Origin: Tropicimonas isoalkanivorans
GTDB taxonomy: Bacteria; Pseudomonadota; Alphaproteobacteria; Rhodobacterales; Rhodobacteraceae
Length of the DNA stretch: 64,000 nt
Assembly (NCBI RefSeq): GCF_900112335.1
Contig: NZ_FOLG01000016.1
Coordinates: forward strand, 29,487-93,486
Direction: 5' to 3'
Both the position numbers and the translations under genes were made by a program. Under the pieces are notes generated by a model. It saw only the letters and a program-made list of their open reading frames with translations, had not been told where the DNA came from and ran no database searches. This document shows, piece by piece, positions 20,168 to 31,108 of the stretch. The first letter of the stretch is position 1; each line of letters starts with the position of its first letter.

Positions 20168-21412
20168 ATGATGAACATCATGCCAAAGAGCCTTCAAGAC
20201 AAACTCGCGATTCTCGCAGACGCCGCACGGTACGATGCCTCTTGCGCCTCCTCCGGAACGGCGCGGCGGGACTCGCGTGACGGCAAGGGCCTCGGGTCCA
20301 CGCAGGGCTCCGGGATCTGTCACGCCTATGCCCCGGATGGGCGATGCATCTCGCTGCTCAAGATCCTCATGACGAACTTCTGCATTTACGACTGCGTCTA
20401 TTGCGTGAACCGAGTGTCGTCGAATGTCGAGCGGGCGCGGTTCAGCCCGGAGGAGGTGGTGACGCTCACCACGGAGTTCTACCGGCGGAACTACATCGAG
20501 GGGCTTTTCCTGTCCTCCGGCATCATCCGCTCGCCCGATCAGACAATGGCGGACATGGTGCAGATCGCGCGCACGCTCAGGGAGCGGGAGAACTTTCGCG
20601 GCTACATCCACCTCAAGACCATTCCCGATGCCGCGCCGGAACTGATCGAGGAAGCGGGGCTCTATGCCGACCGGCTGTCGGTCAACGTGGAGCTTCCCAC
20701 CGACGCCTCCGTCGCGGCCTACGCTCCGGAAAAGAACCCTTCGACAATCCGTGCCGCGATGGCGGACGTAAAGGAACGGCATACCGCGGCGCGGGACCGC
20801 AGCCACCGCGGCCGCAGACCCCGTCGTTTTGCGCCTGCCGGGCAGTCCACGCAGATGATCGTGGGGGCGGACGGCTCCACCGACGCGACGATCCTGGGGC
20901 AGTCCAGCCGCCTTTATGGCGACTACCGGCTGAAACGGGTCTATTATTCAGCCTTCTCCCCTATCCCAGACAGTTCCGCGCGGCTGCCATTGGTGAAGCC
21001 GCCGCTCGTTCGGGAGCACCGTCTCTATCAGGCGGATTGGCTGTTGCGCTTCTATGGCTTCTCCGTGGACGAAATCACCTCCACCCGCCCGGACGGCAAC
21101 CTCGACCTCGCGATCGATCCCAAGCTGGCCTGGGCGCTCGCGCACCGCGGTCTCTTTCCGGTCGATGTGCAAATTGCAGACAAGGCGCTCCTGCTCCGCG
21201 TCCCCGGCTTCGGCACGCGGACGGTGGAACGCATCTTGTCCACCCGGCGGCATCGCACGCTCCGCTACGGCGACCTTCAGCGGATGGGCGCCCTGCTGAA
21301 AAAGGCAAAACCCTTCATCACCCTGCGGGACTGGACCCCAGGAGCTCTGACCGACAGCGCGGACCTCCGGGCGCGGTTCGCGCCGCCGCCCGAGCAGCTT
21401 TCGCTCTTTTGA
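20168..21412 (+). CDS. Radical SAM protein, putative DNA modification/repair (TIGR03916-like)
   Basis: 414 residues, ATG at 20168 after AAGGAA. The radical SAM cluster motif is Cys72-x3-Cys76-x2-Cys79 (NFCIYDCVYCVNR). Mid-protein elements SSGIIRSPDQTM and LSVNVELPTD fit the family that is genetically linked to uracil-DNA glycosylase-like proteins. A C-terminal RVPGFGTRTVERIL resembles a helix-hairpin-helix DNA-contact motif. Its TGA overlaps the next ATG (TGATG), so it is coupled to the UdgX-like gene. The chemical reaction is unknown; the DNA role is inferred from the linkage and the HhH-like segment. Confidence 0.88.
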   Translation: MMNIMPKSLQDKLAILADAARYDASCASSGTARRDSRDGKGLGSTQGSGICHAYAPDGRCISLLKILMTNFCIYDCVYCVNRVSSNVERARFSPEEVVTLTTEFYRRNYIEGLFLSSGIIRSPDQTMADMVQIARTLRERENFRGYIHLKTIPDAAPELIEEAGLYADRLSVNVELPTDASVAAYAPEKNPSTIRAAMADVKERHTAARDRSHRGRRPRRFAPAGQSTQMIVGADGSTDATILGQSSRLYGDYRLKRVYYSAFSPIPDSSARLPLVKPPLVREHRLYQADWLLRFYGFSVDEITSTRPDGNLDLAIDPKLAWALAHRGLFPVDVQIADKALLLRVPGFGTRTVERILSTRRHRTLRYGDLQRMGALLKKAKPFITLRDWTPGALTDSADLRARFAPPPEQLSLF

Positions 21413-22848
21413 TGCGGACCGTCCCGCTCCCGCGTATTGGTACATGGGAGGCCTGGCGCGACGCCGCCCGGGCGCTGATGGCGGAGGGCGTTTCGCCAGA
21501 GGCCGTGCTCTGGGATTGGGACGGCACGGATCAGGCGAACCTCTTCGGCACCGATACGCCTTCGCTTAACCCTGAAGCGGCCGCCTCGCCCATCACCGTC
21601 CCGAAGTCCTACCTCGCGCTCGCGCGCACGGTGGTTTGGCATAGCGATCCGGAGCGCTTTGCTCGTCTCTACGCGTTTCTCTGGCGACTGCGGGATCGGC
21701 CCGGGCTGATGGCCGACCGCGGGGATGTGGACATCGCCCGTTTGCGGGACATGGAAAAGGGCGTGCGCCGATGTGCGCACAAGATGAAAGCCTTCGTCCG
21801 CTTCCGCGACGTGGGCCAAGAGGGCCCCCGCCGCCGCTTCGCCGCCTGGTTCGAGCCGACCCATCACACCGTGGAGCCCACGGCTCCCTTCTTCACCGGC
21901 CGCTTTGGCGACATGGACTGGATGATCGTGACGCCGGACGTCACCGCTCGGTTCGAGGCGGGCCATCTTTCCCTCGCCCCCGGACAGACGAAACCCGATT
22001 TGGAGGAGGATGACGCCGAGGCGTTGTGGGGGACCTATTTCCGCAACATCTTCAACCCCGCACGGCTGAAGGTGCAGGCGATGACGTCCGAGATGCCGCG
22101 CAAGTATTGGAAAAACCTGCCGGAGGCACGGTTCATTCCAGAACTGATCGCCACCGCCGATGCCCGCGCCCGGGAGATGGCGGCCCGCGCCCCCACCCTG
22201 CCGCCGGTACGGGCGGAAAAGATTCAGACGCGGCTTGCGGCCGCCTGTATTTCCGCCCCGATGCCCGAATCTCTCGGCGAGCTGTGCGGGCAGATGGCGG
22301 CCTGTACCCGCTGCCCGCTCCATGCGCCAGCGACCCAGGTGGTCCCCGGCGAAGGCCCCCTCGATGCCGGGTTGATGGTGGTGGGGGAGCAACCGGGCGA
22401 CCAGGAGGACCTCCATGGCCGTCCCTTCGTCGGACCGGCGGGGCAACTCTTCGACCGCACCGCAGCAGAGGCCGGGCTGGATCGAAGTGCTGCCTACGTC
22501 ACGAACGCCGTGAAGCACTTCAAATTCCGCCGCACCGGAAAGCGGCGGTTGCACCAGGCGCCGAACCGGGACGAGATCGACCACTGCAAGTGGTGGCTTG
22601 ACCTGGAGGTGCGGCTGGTGAAGCCGAAGCTCATCCTCGCCATGGGCGCCACCGCGTTGCAAAGTCTGACCGGCCGCCGGGAAGGACTCCTGAAACGGCG
22701 GGGACGGGTGGAGCACTCGCACCACGGCCCCGTCTTCGTCACCGTCCATCCGTCCTACCTGCTCCGCCTGCCGGATGAGGTGCGCAGGGCGGAGGAAATC
22801 GACCGCTTCCGCGAAGATCTGAGGCAGGCGGCACGGCTGACCGCCTGA
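21412..22848 (+). CDS. UdgX-type uracil-DNA-binding protein fused to a TIGR03915-like N-terminal domain
   Basis: 478 residues from the ATG at 21412. Residues 1-260 match the conserved partner domain found next to the radical SAM protein. Residues about 285-478 are a family 4-like uracil-DNA glycosylase domain with GEQPGDQED (325-333), HPSYLLR (446-452) and cysteines 292, 298, 301 and 392 as likely [4Fe-4S] ligands. The insertion KRRLH (377-381) matches the KRR-I-H loop of UdgX, in which the His bonds covalently to the abasic sugar after uracil excision; here that would be His381. It is coupled to the radical SAM gene and converges on a DEAD-box gene. Confidence 0.88.
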   Translation: MRTVPLPRIGTWEAWRDAARALMAEGVSPEAVLWDWDGTDQANLFGTDTPSLNPEAAASPITVPKSYLALARTVVWHSDPERFARLYAFLWRLRDRPGLMADRGDVDIARLRDMEKGVRRCAHKMKAFVRFRDVGQEGPRRRFAAWFEPTHHTVEPTAPFFTGRFGDMDWMIVTPDVTARFEAGHLSLAPGQTKPDLEEDDAEALWGTYFRNIFNPARLKVQAMTSEMPRKYWKNLPEARFIPELIATADARAREMAARAPTLPPVRAEKIQTRLAAACISAPMPESLGELCGQMAACTRCPLHAPATQVVPGEGPLDAGLMVVGEQPGDQEDLHGRPFVGPAGQLFDRTAAEAGLDRSAAYVTNAVKHFKFRRTGKRRLHQAPNRDEIDHCKWWLDLEVRLVKPKLILAMGATALQSLTGRREGLLKRRGRVEHSHHGPVFVTVHPSYLLRLPDEVRRAEEIDRFREDLRQAARLTA

Positions 22849-22862
22849 CTCGCATTTCCGAA

Positions 22863-22882
22863 GCGGCGCGGGAGAGCGCCGC
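22863..22882. terminator. G/C hairpin between convergent genes
   Basis: GCGGCGC-GGGAGA-GCGCCGC, a perfect 7 bp stem in the 47 bp gap between the UdgX-like and DEAD-box stops. There is no T run, so this is only a candidate. Confidence 0.35.
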
Positions 22883-22895
22883 CAGACGCCGACCG

Positions 22896-24140
22896 TTACG
22901 CCGCCTGCTTAGCGCGCGACCGGCGCCGCTGACGCGGTTTGCTCTTCGGCGCGCTCTTACGCGACTTGCCCGGCGTATTCGCCGGAGCCGACCGTGGCGC
23001 CGACCAAGGAGATCCGCCGAGCACCGGGATCGCATGACCCATCGTCTTCTGGATCGCTTGCAGCTCGGACATCTCGCCCGGTGCGCAATAGGCCACGGCC
23101 CGCCCGTCATTCCCGGCGCGCGCGGTGCGGCCGATCCGGTGCACGTAGTTGTCCGGCACGTTTGGCAGATCGAAATTATAGACGTGCCGCACACCTGGGA
23201 TGTCCAGCCCGCGCGCAGCAACGTCGGTCGCAACCAGAGCCTTCAACTCACCGTTCCGGAAGGCCTTGATCGCCCGATCCCGCTGCCCCTGGGACTTGTT
23301 GCCGTGAATGGCGCCCACCGCAAACCCCTCGCGCTCGAGCGCCTTCATCAGACGGTCCGCGCCGTGCTTGGCACGGGTAAAGATCAGCGCAAGATCCTCC
23401 CGGTGGGCATCCAGGTGCTCAACCAGAAGTTGCGTCTTGCTCGCCTGCTCCACGAAGTGCAGCGCCTGCGTGACCTTGTCGGCGGGCTTGCCCGGAGGCG
23501 ACACCTCCACGCGAACCGGGTCGCGCAGATACGTCTTGGACAGATCGGCCATCAGCTTCGGCATCGTAGCCGAGAACAGCATCGTCTGCCGCTCCTTCGG
23601 CAGCAGCGGCGCGATGCGGCGCAGGGCGTGAATGAAGCCCATGTCGAGCATCTGGTCCGCCTCGTCGAGGACGAGGTATTGCGTCACATCCAGCCGCACC
23701 GCCTTGCGGTCCAGCAGGTCGATCAGGCGGCCGGGGGTGGCAACGAGCAGGTCGGTCCCGCGCGCAAGCCGGTTCGTCTGTGCGTTGATCGAGGCACCGC
23801 CGACGACCATGCCCACCTTGAGGTGGGTACCCTCGGTAAAGGCACGGATACTGTCTGCGATCTGTTTTACGAGCTCACGGGTCGGCGCGAGGATCAGGCC
23901 GCGGACCGTTTTGGGATCGGGCTTGCTGCCCGCGGACAGCAGTCGATGCGCCATCGGCAGGCCGAAGGCGGCGGTCTTGCCGGTGCCGGTCTGGGCGATG
24001 CCCATCACGTCCCGCCCGGCGAGCGCATGAGGGATTGCCTGGGCCTGGATCGGCGTCGGTTCGTTGATGCCTTGCGCGGCAAGGATACGCACGAGGCGGG
24101 ACTGAAGCCCCAGGTTTTCGAAAGTCATGTTTGGATTCAT
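22896..24140 (-). CDS. DEAD-box ATP-dependent RNA helicase, RhlE-like
   Basis: 414 residues from the ATG at 24138-24140; a second Met four codons on is also possible. RNA-unwinding ATPase. Motifs in order: Q motif PTPIQAQAIP, Walker A AQTGTGKT, VLDEADQML (DEAD), SATMP, and HRIGRTARAG. The C-terminus is short and strongly basic (KSRKSAPKSKPRQRRRSRAK), likely an RNA-binding tail. RhlE-type helicases act in ribosome assembly or RNA decay; the exact member is not resolved. It is transcribed alone. Confidence 0.93.
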   Translation of the reverse strand: MNPNMTFENLGLQSRLVRILAAQGINEPTPIQAQAIPHALAGRDVMGIAQTGTGKTAAFGLPMAHRLLSAGSKPDPKTVRGLILAPTRELVKQIADSIRAFTEGTHLKVGMVVGGASINAQTNRLARGTDLLVATPGRLIDLLDRKAVRLDVTQYLVLDEADQMLDMGFIHALRRIAPLLPKERQTMLFSATMPKLMADLSKTYLRDPVRVEVSPPGKPADKVTQALHFVEQASKTQLLVEHLDAHREDLALIFTRAKHGADRLMKALEREGFAVGAIHGNKSQGQRDRAIKAFRNGELKALVATDVAARGLDIPGVRHVYNFDLPNVPDNYVHRIGRTARAGNDGRAVAYCAPGEMSELQAIQKTMGHAIPVLGGSPWSAPRSAPANTPGKSRKSAPKSKPRQRRRSRAKQAA

Positions 24141-24472
24141 CCTGTCGGGGCCACGGCCTTGGGCCGCAGCCGAAAATGTCCCCGCCGTCCCGAGTGGACG
24201 CCGGATGCAGATGGGTTGCACGATGATCGGGCCGAGAGCCGCATTGCCCGTTCGGCCGTCACCGCGCCGGACCCCTGCGTGATGTGGGAACCTGTGAAGA
24301 TCGCGATGCTCTGCGTCATCCCTTTCGGGGGCGTCGCTGTCTGCTCACGCGGCAGAGAACATCTGGAACGGCAGATGGGCGACTGAGGCCCACAAGTCAA
24401 CCGCTTTCACCAAATACTTGAAATTACTCAGCAGCCTCTCGCCGGCGCGGCCCGTTTGCCACGCCACATACG
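24141..24472. other. Intergenic region between the DEAD-box gene and the rpsD terminator
   Basis: About 330 bp, presumably the promoter and 5' leader of the helicase gene. Open frames crossing it have no recognisable family. No repeat seen. Confidence 0.4.
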
Positions 24473-24501
24473 AAAAGAGCCGCACCCGAAGGTGCGGCTC
24501 T
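24473..24501 (-). terminator. Rho-independent terminator of rpsD
   Basis: On the minus strand an 11 bp perfect stem (AGAGCCGCACC with its complement, tetraloop TTCG) is followed by TTTTCG. It lies 24 bp beyond the rpsD stop. Confidence 0.9.
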
Positions 24502-24524
24502 GTGCGATCCCGTGCGGAATCGGA

Positions 24525-25145
24525 TCAGTTCTGAGCGTAGTATTCGATGACGAGGTTCGGCTCCATCTGTACCGCGTAGGGCACGTCGCCGAGGCCGGGC
24601 GTGCGCACGAACGTCGCGGTCATCTTGGAGTGGTCGACCTCGAGGTAGTCCGGCACGTCCCGCTCGGGAAGCTGCGCAGCCTCAAGAACGATGGCCAGTT
24701 GCTTGGAGCGGTCGCGGACCTCCACGACATCGCCCTCTTTCACGCGGTAGGAGGGGATGTTCACGCGCTGGCCGTTCACGAGCACGTGGCCGTGGTTCAC
24801 GAACTGGCGTGCAGCGAAGATGGTCGGCACGAACTTCGCGCGATAGACGACGGAGTCGAGGCGGCGTTCCAGCAGTCCGATCAGCAGTTCGCCGGTGTCG
24901 CCCCTGCGGCGCTCCGCTTCGGCGTAGATGCGGCGGAATTGCTTCTCGGTCAGATCGCCATAGTAGCCCTTGAGCTTCTGCTTCGCGCGGAGCTGCAGGC
25001 CGAAGTCCGACATTTTGCCTTTGCGGCGCTGGCCATGCTGGCCGGGGCCGTATTCGCGGCGGTTAACCGGGGACTTGGGCCGGCCCCAAATGTTTTCGCC
25101 CATGCGGCGGTCGATCTTGTACTTGGCAGAGGTGCGTTTGGTCAC
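24525..25145 (-). CDS. rpsD: 30S ribosomal protein S4
   Basis: 206 residues, normal length. Primary 16S rRNA-binding protein that nucleates small-subunit assembly. It begins [20 protein letters not shown] and contains the S4 RNA-binding domain [32 protein letters not shown]. The gene is monocistronic, away from the main ribosomal clusters as usual in alphaproteobacteria, and has its own terminator. Confidence 0.98.
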   Translation of the reverse strand: MTKRTSAKYKIDRRMGENIWGRPKSPVNRREYGPGQHGQRRKGKMSDFGLQLRAKQKLKGYYGDLTEKQFRRIYAEAERRRGDTGELLIGLLERRLDSVVYRAKFVPTIFAARQFVNHGHVLVNGQRVNIPSYRVKEGDVVEVRDRSKQLAIVLEAAQLPERDVPDYLEVDHSKMTATFVRTPGLGDVPYAVQMEPNLVIEYYAQN

Positions 25146-25264
25146 CGTCTGATCTCCTTCGTTCTGAACGGCGCCGCCGGACGAACCGGGCGCCTATGAA
25201 GGGCGTTGTCCTTTCCCGTCGCCGGGAGACAGGCATCCCCTTGCGGGGGCCACCAACACCAATG

Positions 25265-25287
25265 AAAACCCCGGCCAAGCGGCCGGG
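25265..25287 (-). terminator. Terminator downstream of the Hint-domain gene
   Basis: On the minus strand CCCGGCC-GCTT-GGCCGGGG is followed by TTTTC. It lies about 35 bp past the Hint gene stop and just upstream of rpsD, so it separates the two transcription units. Confidence 0.75.
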
Positions 25288-25319
25288 ATGGGGCTCAGTA
25301 AAGAGTGGGCGGCAGCTTG

Positions 25320-26402
25320 TCAAGCGACGGCGCGCAGATCCCCGCCCGCAACCAACAAGGCCGCTTCGGCCCCCGTCAGCCTGCGGCGCACCGGGGGGCC
25401 GTACTCATGCGGGTTGCCGAGGATATCCGGGCCGATCCGGTGGAGCAGGCCCGGCTCCAGCAGCGCCTCGCCGGGGGCCGCGGCCATATCCGGGTGGAAA
25501 CTGGCGCAGCCCATGCCGTGGGCCGTCAAAATGTGATGACGCTCCAGCAGGATGTGCACATAGGTCACTTCATGCGCGTGCAAATCCAGTGACACCCCGG
25601 GGTGGTCCAGCAAATCGCGTGCCCGGACCAGCACGTCCGGTGCCCCGAACAACGCCCACACGGCTTTGCCTCCGAAAAGAAGATGTTGGTCCGGGCCGAC
25701 CCGCAGGTCCTCCCCATGCCCGCCTCCGCCAAAGGCTCCGACAGAGACGCGCACGGCGCGGTCTTCGGGCGCTCTGCTCAGGTCGGACGCCGTGAAGCGT
25801 CGCCTACTGCGCCCGACGATGGTCGCCGGTCCCCCATCCCGGGTGATGACCGTGTCGCCCGGTTGCAGGCCTTCGACAGGGCGCGCGCCGTCCGGCGTCT
25901 CGATCAAGGAACCAATGGCGATGCCGGCGACCGGGGCCTCCGGCCGTCGCCCTGCCCGCGCCTCCGCGCGCCGATTGCTGAAGGCATTGACGATCCAAAG
26001 GTCGACGCCTTGCGGCGGCAGGCTTCCGTGGAAGGCGAGCAACGCCGGCCGACCGAGACCGGTCTCGATCCGGCAGGCTGCCCAGGCCGACCGGCCATCG
26101 GTCAGAACGAAACCCCGGTCGAGCAAGGGATCGTCACCGGGTTTGGCCGCCGCGGGGGTCGCGAGGGGCACCACGGGGGCGCACAACCGCCGCGCGATGC
26201 GAGCGGCGCGCGCGTGCAACTCTTCCCAACCGAGCGCCAACCCAAGGTGGGCCGCTCGGTCGGGCCCATCCAGCCTGAGGGCCTGGCCGACCCACCGCCA
26301 GCTTGCACCGGCGCGCACCTCCTCGGGCGATGGCCCGGCGACATCGTCGATCGCCGTCTGCGCCCAAGAGATGACGAAGGCCCCTGAGGTCCCGTCATTC
26401 AT
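25320..26402 (-). CDS. Hint-domain protein (Hint_2 family)
   Basis: 360 residues. The N-terminal 150 residues are unassigned. From about residue 160 a Hint (hedgehog/intein) domain begins: AGIAIGSLIETPDGARPVEGLQPGDTVITRDGG, then VRVGPDQHLLFGG and a late HILLERHHILTAHGMGCASFHP. Such stand-alone Hint proteins are abundant in Rhodobacterales; they lack a homing endonuclease and a clear C-extein. The usual first-position Cys of inteins appears replaced (GS at the block A start), so splicing is not expected as such. The biological role is unknown. It has its own terminator downstream. Confidence 0.8.
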   Translation of the reverse strand: MNDGTSGAFVISWAQTAIDDVAGPSPEEVRAGASWRWVGQALRLDGPDRAAHLGLALGWEELHARAARIARRLCAPVVPLATPAAAKPGDDPLLDRGFVLTDGRSAWAACRIETGLGRPALLAFHGSLPPQGVDLWIVNAFSNRRAEARAGRRPEAPVAGIAIGSLIETPDGARPVEGLQPGDTVITRDGGPATIVGRSRRRFTASDLSRAPEDRAVRVSVGAFGGGGHGEDLRVGPDQHLLFGGKAVWALFGAPDVLVRARDLLDHPGVSLDLHAHEVTYVHILLERHHILTAHGMGCASFHPDMAAAPGEALLEPGLLHRIGPDILGNPHEYGPPVRRRLTGAEAALLVAGGDLRAVA

Positions 26403-26520
26403 GTCAGATTACCTGCTCGATGTTCTTTTTTATGATCCAAGACTTACCACGATATCCGCGCTCGGGATAGTCCGCGTCATTAGGTCAGCCGCTGCATGCG
26501 CGTCGTCCGACGTCCGGTCT

Positions 26521-26603
26521 TCGCGCGCCCGCCGCGCGCGAAGCGCGAGGCATGGCCCACGGGAGGAGGGGCATCCGCGGATGCCCTGACGACGGGCGGG
26601 AGC
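26521..26603. repeat. Dispersed structured repeat, copy A
   Basis: A G/C-rich palindromic block (26521-26549) is followed by GGCCCACGGGAGGAGG, a perfect hairpin GGGCATCC-GC-GGATGCCC (26569-26586) and CTGACGACGGGCGGGAGC (to 26603). The last 18 bases are identical to the end of a second copy at 62211-62264, and the hairpin is conserved with different bases. It lies between the starts/stops of the Hint gene and the phosphoesterase gene. No open frame of interest is present in this 240 bp gap. Confidence 0.65.
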
Positions 26604-26644
26604 GCCCCGGTGTTCGTCTGGCGGCGGGCGCCCAACTCGCGCAT

Positions 26645-27439
26645 TCATGCACGAAGCCAGACGTCCCCCCGCCGCTCCCAAGCCGACGTCACGGCGGGGG
26701 CAAAGACCGGCGCGGGCGTGAAGCTTGCCGCCCATGTGACGACTTTCAGGCGGCCGCCGGAGTGGTCGAGCTGGTTGAACGAATTGCCGTCCCCCGCCCG
26801 CACCCGCGTCGATAGCCCGGTGCCGGCCTGTACAAACAGCAAGCCATCTGCCGTCCGGAACGGCTCAGCATAGGCCACGTGGAGATGTCCGGACAGAACG
26901 ACATCAGCCCCGCAGTTCGACAGAGCCTCCAGCGCATCCGCGGCCCCGCGCATTAGCCTCTTGTTCACCTGCGGTCCATGCTCGAGCGGGTGGTGCAGCA
27001 CTGCCACCCGGAGCCGCTCGGCGGCCCCGCTCAGCCGTGCTGACAACCGACTTAACCTGCCGCGCCCGATCTTGCCGCGCTGCCAGGAGAACCGGTTGAC
27101 CGTATTGACCCCCGCAACGACCATTTCCGCATCGCGGTGCACCGGTTCCAGATCCTTCGAGATGTATCGCTTGTACCGGGAGAAGGGCCTGAATAGGCGC
27201 ACCGGCAGGTTGTCGAGCGGCGTATCGTGGTTTCCCGGGACTGTCAGCACCGGGCCGGGCAACGCGTCTAGGAAACGCCGGGCGTCTTCAAACTGCTCAT
27301 GGCGTGCACGTTGCGTGAGGTCGCCCGAGACAACCACCAGATCCGGCGCAAGATCCGTGATTGTGCGCAACAAAGGCGCCTCCAGACGGGCATCGACCCG
27401 CCCGTAGTGCAGGTCCGACAGGTGCACGATGCGTCTCAT
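26645..27439 (-). CDS. Metallophosphoesterase
   Basis: 264 residues of the calcineurin-like phosphoesterase family. The metal-binding blocks are SDLHYG (residues 8-13), VVSGDLTQ, PGNHDTP, LHHPLEHGP and SGHLHVAY, in the order expected of a two-metal phosphodiesterase. The start overlaps the stop of the lipid kinase gene (ATGA), so the two are co-translated. Together they may act on lipid phosphates or cyclic nucleotides, but the substrate is not evident. Confidence 0.88.
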   Translation of the reverse strand: MRRIVHLSDLHYGRVDARLEAPLLRTITDLAPDLVVVSGDLTQRARHEQFEDARRFLDALPGPVLTVPGNHDTPLDNLPVRLFRPFSRYKRYISKDLEPVHRDAEMVVAGVNTVNRFSWQRGKIGRGRLSRLSARLSGAAERLRVAVLHHPLEHGPQVNKRLMRGAADALEALSNCGADVVLSGHLHVAYAEPFRTADGLLFVQAGTGLSTRVRAGDGNSFNQLDHSGGRLKVVTWAASFTPAPVFAPAVTSAWERRGDVWLRA

Positions 27440-28410
27440 GCCGCGGCGGACCGCTCCGGCGGGATGAGCACGGTCAGCGGCTTTTCGGCGAGGCGGAAAT
27501 GGAACGGGCTCGGCACGCGTTTCTTTTCCCCGTCGTAGGCCAGCAGCGACCGCCGCCGATGCACGTCAACCGTCAGTTCCTTGGGGGCCAGAAACTCATA
27601 GTCACGCCCTTCCTGCGCGGTCTGGGTCACGAGCCGGAGGGCAATGCGGAACAAATCGAGCCGGGTCTCGGCACGACCTATGAGCACGGCGAACGCATCA
27701 TCCGCGATCGCATCGCCGCCCTTCAGGCCGAGGCGGTCCAACTGATAGGCGGAACGCGAGACAAAGACGAGCGGCGTGCGACGGGTGATTGGCTCTCCGT
27801 CGTCAGCCGTGAGGGTAAGCCGCATGGGGCGCTGGAACCGCCAAAATGTGCGTGCCACCGACCACATCGCCATAGCCCGGCGCCGGCCGTAGCGGGCATA
27901 CACTTGCTCCCGCTGCTTCAGGATCGCCGGATAGATCCCAATGCTGGCATTGTTCAGGAAGACCTGCCCATTGACCATGCCGACCCGGATCGTGCTCGGC
28001 TTCCCGTCCAGAACGGCCTGCGCCGCCTCGGCCGGATCTTCGGGAAAGCCGAGTCCGCGGGAAAAGAAATTGAATGTCCCAAGCGGCAGGGCGGCAAAGG
28101 GACAGTCGCGTCCGACCATCGCACCGGCCACGGCCATGGCGGTGCCGTCCCCGCCACCGGAAATGATCGTCCGGGCTCCGTCATCGATGGCGCGCTGCAC
28201 GACGTCTTCAATGTTACAGCCCGGCACCCAACGATAAATCCGAGCGCCCTTGGCACCGAACACCTGAATCGCTCGGTCGAGCGCATGGAGGTCTCGCTCA
28301 TTCGTCCCAGAGTTCCGGTTGGCGATGATCGCGACGGGGCTGGGGCGTCGCAGCCCGAGCGCGGGTCCTGCGAACGAAACGGGTGCGTTGCTTGAGCCTG
28401 ACGAGGACAT
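27436..28410 (-). CDS. Diacylglycerol kinase-family lipid kinase
   Basis: 324 residues with the DAGK catalytic fold: VAIIANRNSGTNERDL near residue 26, SGGGDGTAMAVAG near residue 84 (the ATP-binding GGGDGT), and PLGTFNFFSRGLG instead of the usual PLGTANDFAR. Soluble bacterial members phosphorylate diacylglycerol, sphingoid or other lipid alcohols at the inner membrane. It is the first gene of a two-gene operon with the phosphoesterase (ATGA overlap). The upstream 186 bp gap separates it from icd. Confidence 0.88.
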   Translation of the reverse strand: MSSSGSSNAPVSFAGPALGLRRPSPVAIIANRNSGTNERDLHALDRAIQVFGAKGARIYRWVPGCNIEDVVQRAIDDGARTIISGGGDGTAMAVAGAMVGRDCPFAALPLGTFNFFSRGLGFPEDPAEAAQAVLDGKPSTIRVGMVNGQVFLNNASIGIYPAILKQREQVYARYGRRRAMAMWSVARTFWRFQRPMRLTLTADDGEPITRRTPLVFVSRSAYQLDRLGLKGGDAIADDAFAVLIGRAETRLDLFRIALRLVTQTAQEGRDYEFLAPKELTVDVHRRRSLLAYDGEKKRVPSPFHFRLAEKPLTVLIPPERSAAA

Positions 28411-28596
28411 GGCGAACCGGCGCTTGGGAGATCCGGCACGTCAACGTACGAGTTAACCATTTGTTGCACTCCAAAAGGTTCCCGTCGCGTCAAGCTTTGC
28501 TCCGGCGATATCGCTACCACCGAAGCTTGCGTCGCGTACGTCAACGGAGCGAGGAGCCGCCGGCGCGCTCGCCGGTCGGCCCCCACGCGGCCGCGA

Positions 28597-30819
<2,223 letters not shown>

Positions 30820-31060
30820 GTTTTCCTCACCTTTCGAATATCCGAAGTATGTCGTGCCGCGGCGCCAGGCCGCCCTCCCGGGATCTCGCCGCGGATCATG
30901 GCTGGCTCGCGGGGAGCCGGGAATGCGACGAAAAATCTGTTTCGCGACCTTATAGACAGGCGCGCCCCAGTAGAAAACCGTTGCGTGAAGGAAACCTGCC
31001 GCGAAACCGGCGATCAGGCCGGGAAAATCCTTGCCATTCGGCAGTCATCAAGTGCGTGGA

Positions 31061-31087
31061 AGACCGCCCGCCGATGAGGGGCGGTCT
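31061..31087 (-). terminator. Hairpin downstream of the sugar isomerase gene
   Basis: AGACCGCCC and GGGCGGTCT form a perfect 9 bp stem 21 bp beyond the isomerase stop. The minus-strand flank is TTCC, with no long T run, so this is a probable but not classical terminator for the sugar operon. Confidence 0.5.
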
Positions 31088-31108
31088 CGGTGTCGTGGCC
31101 TCAGCGCG

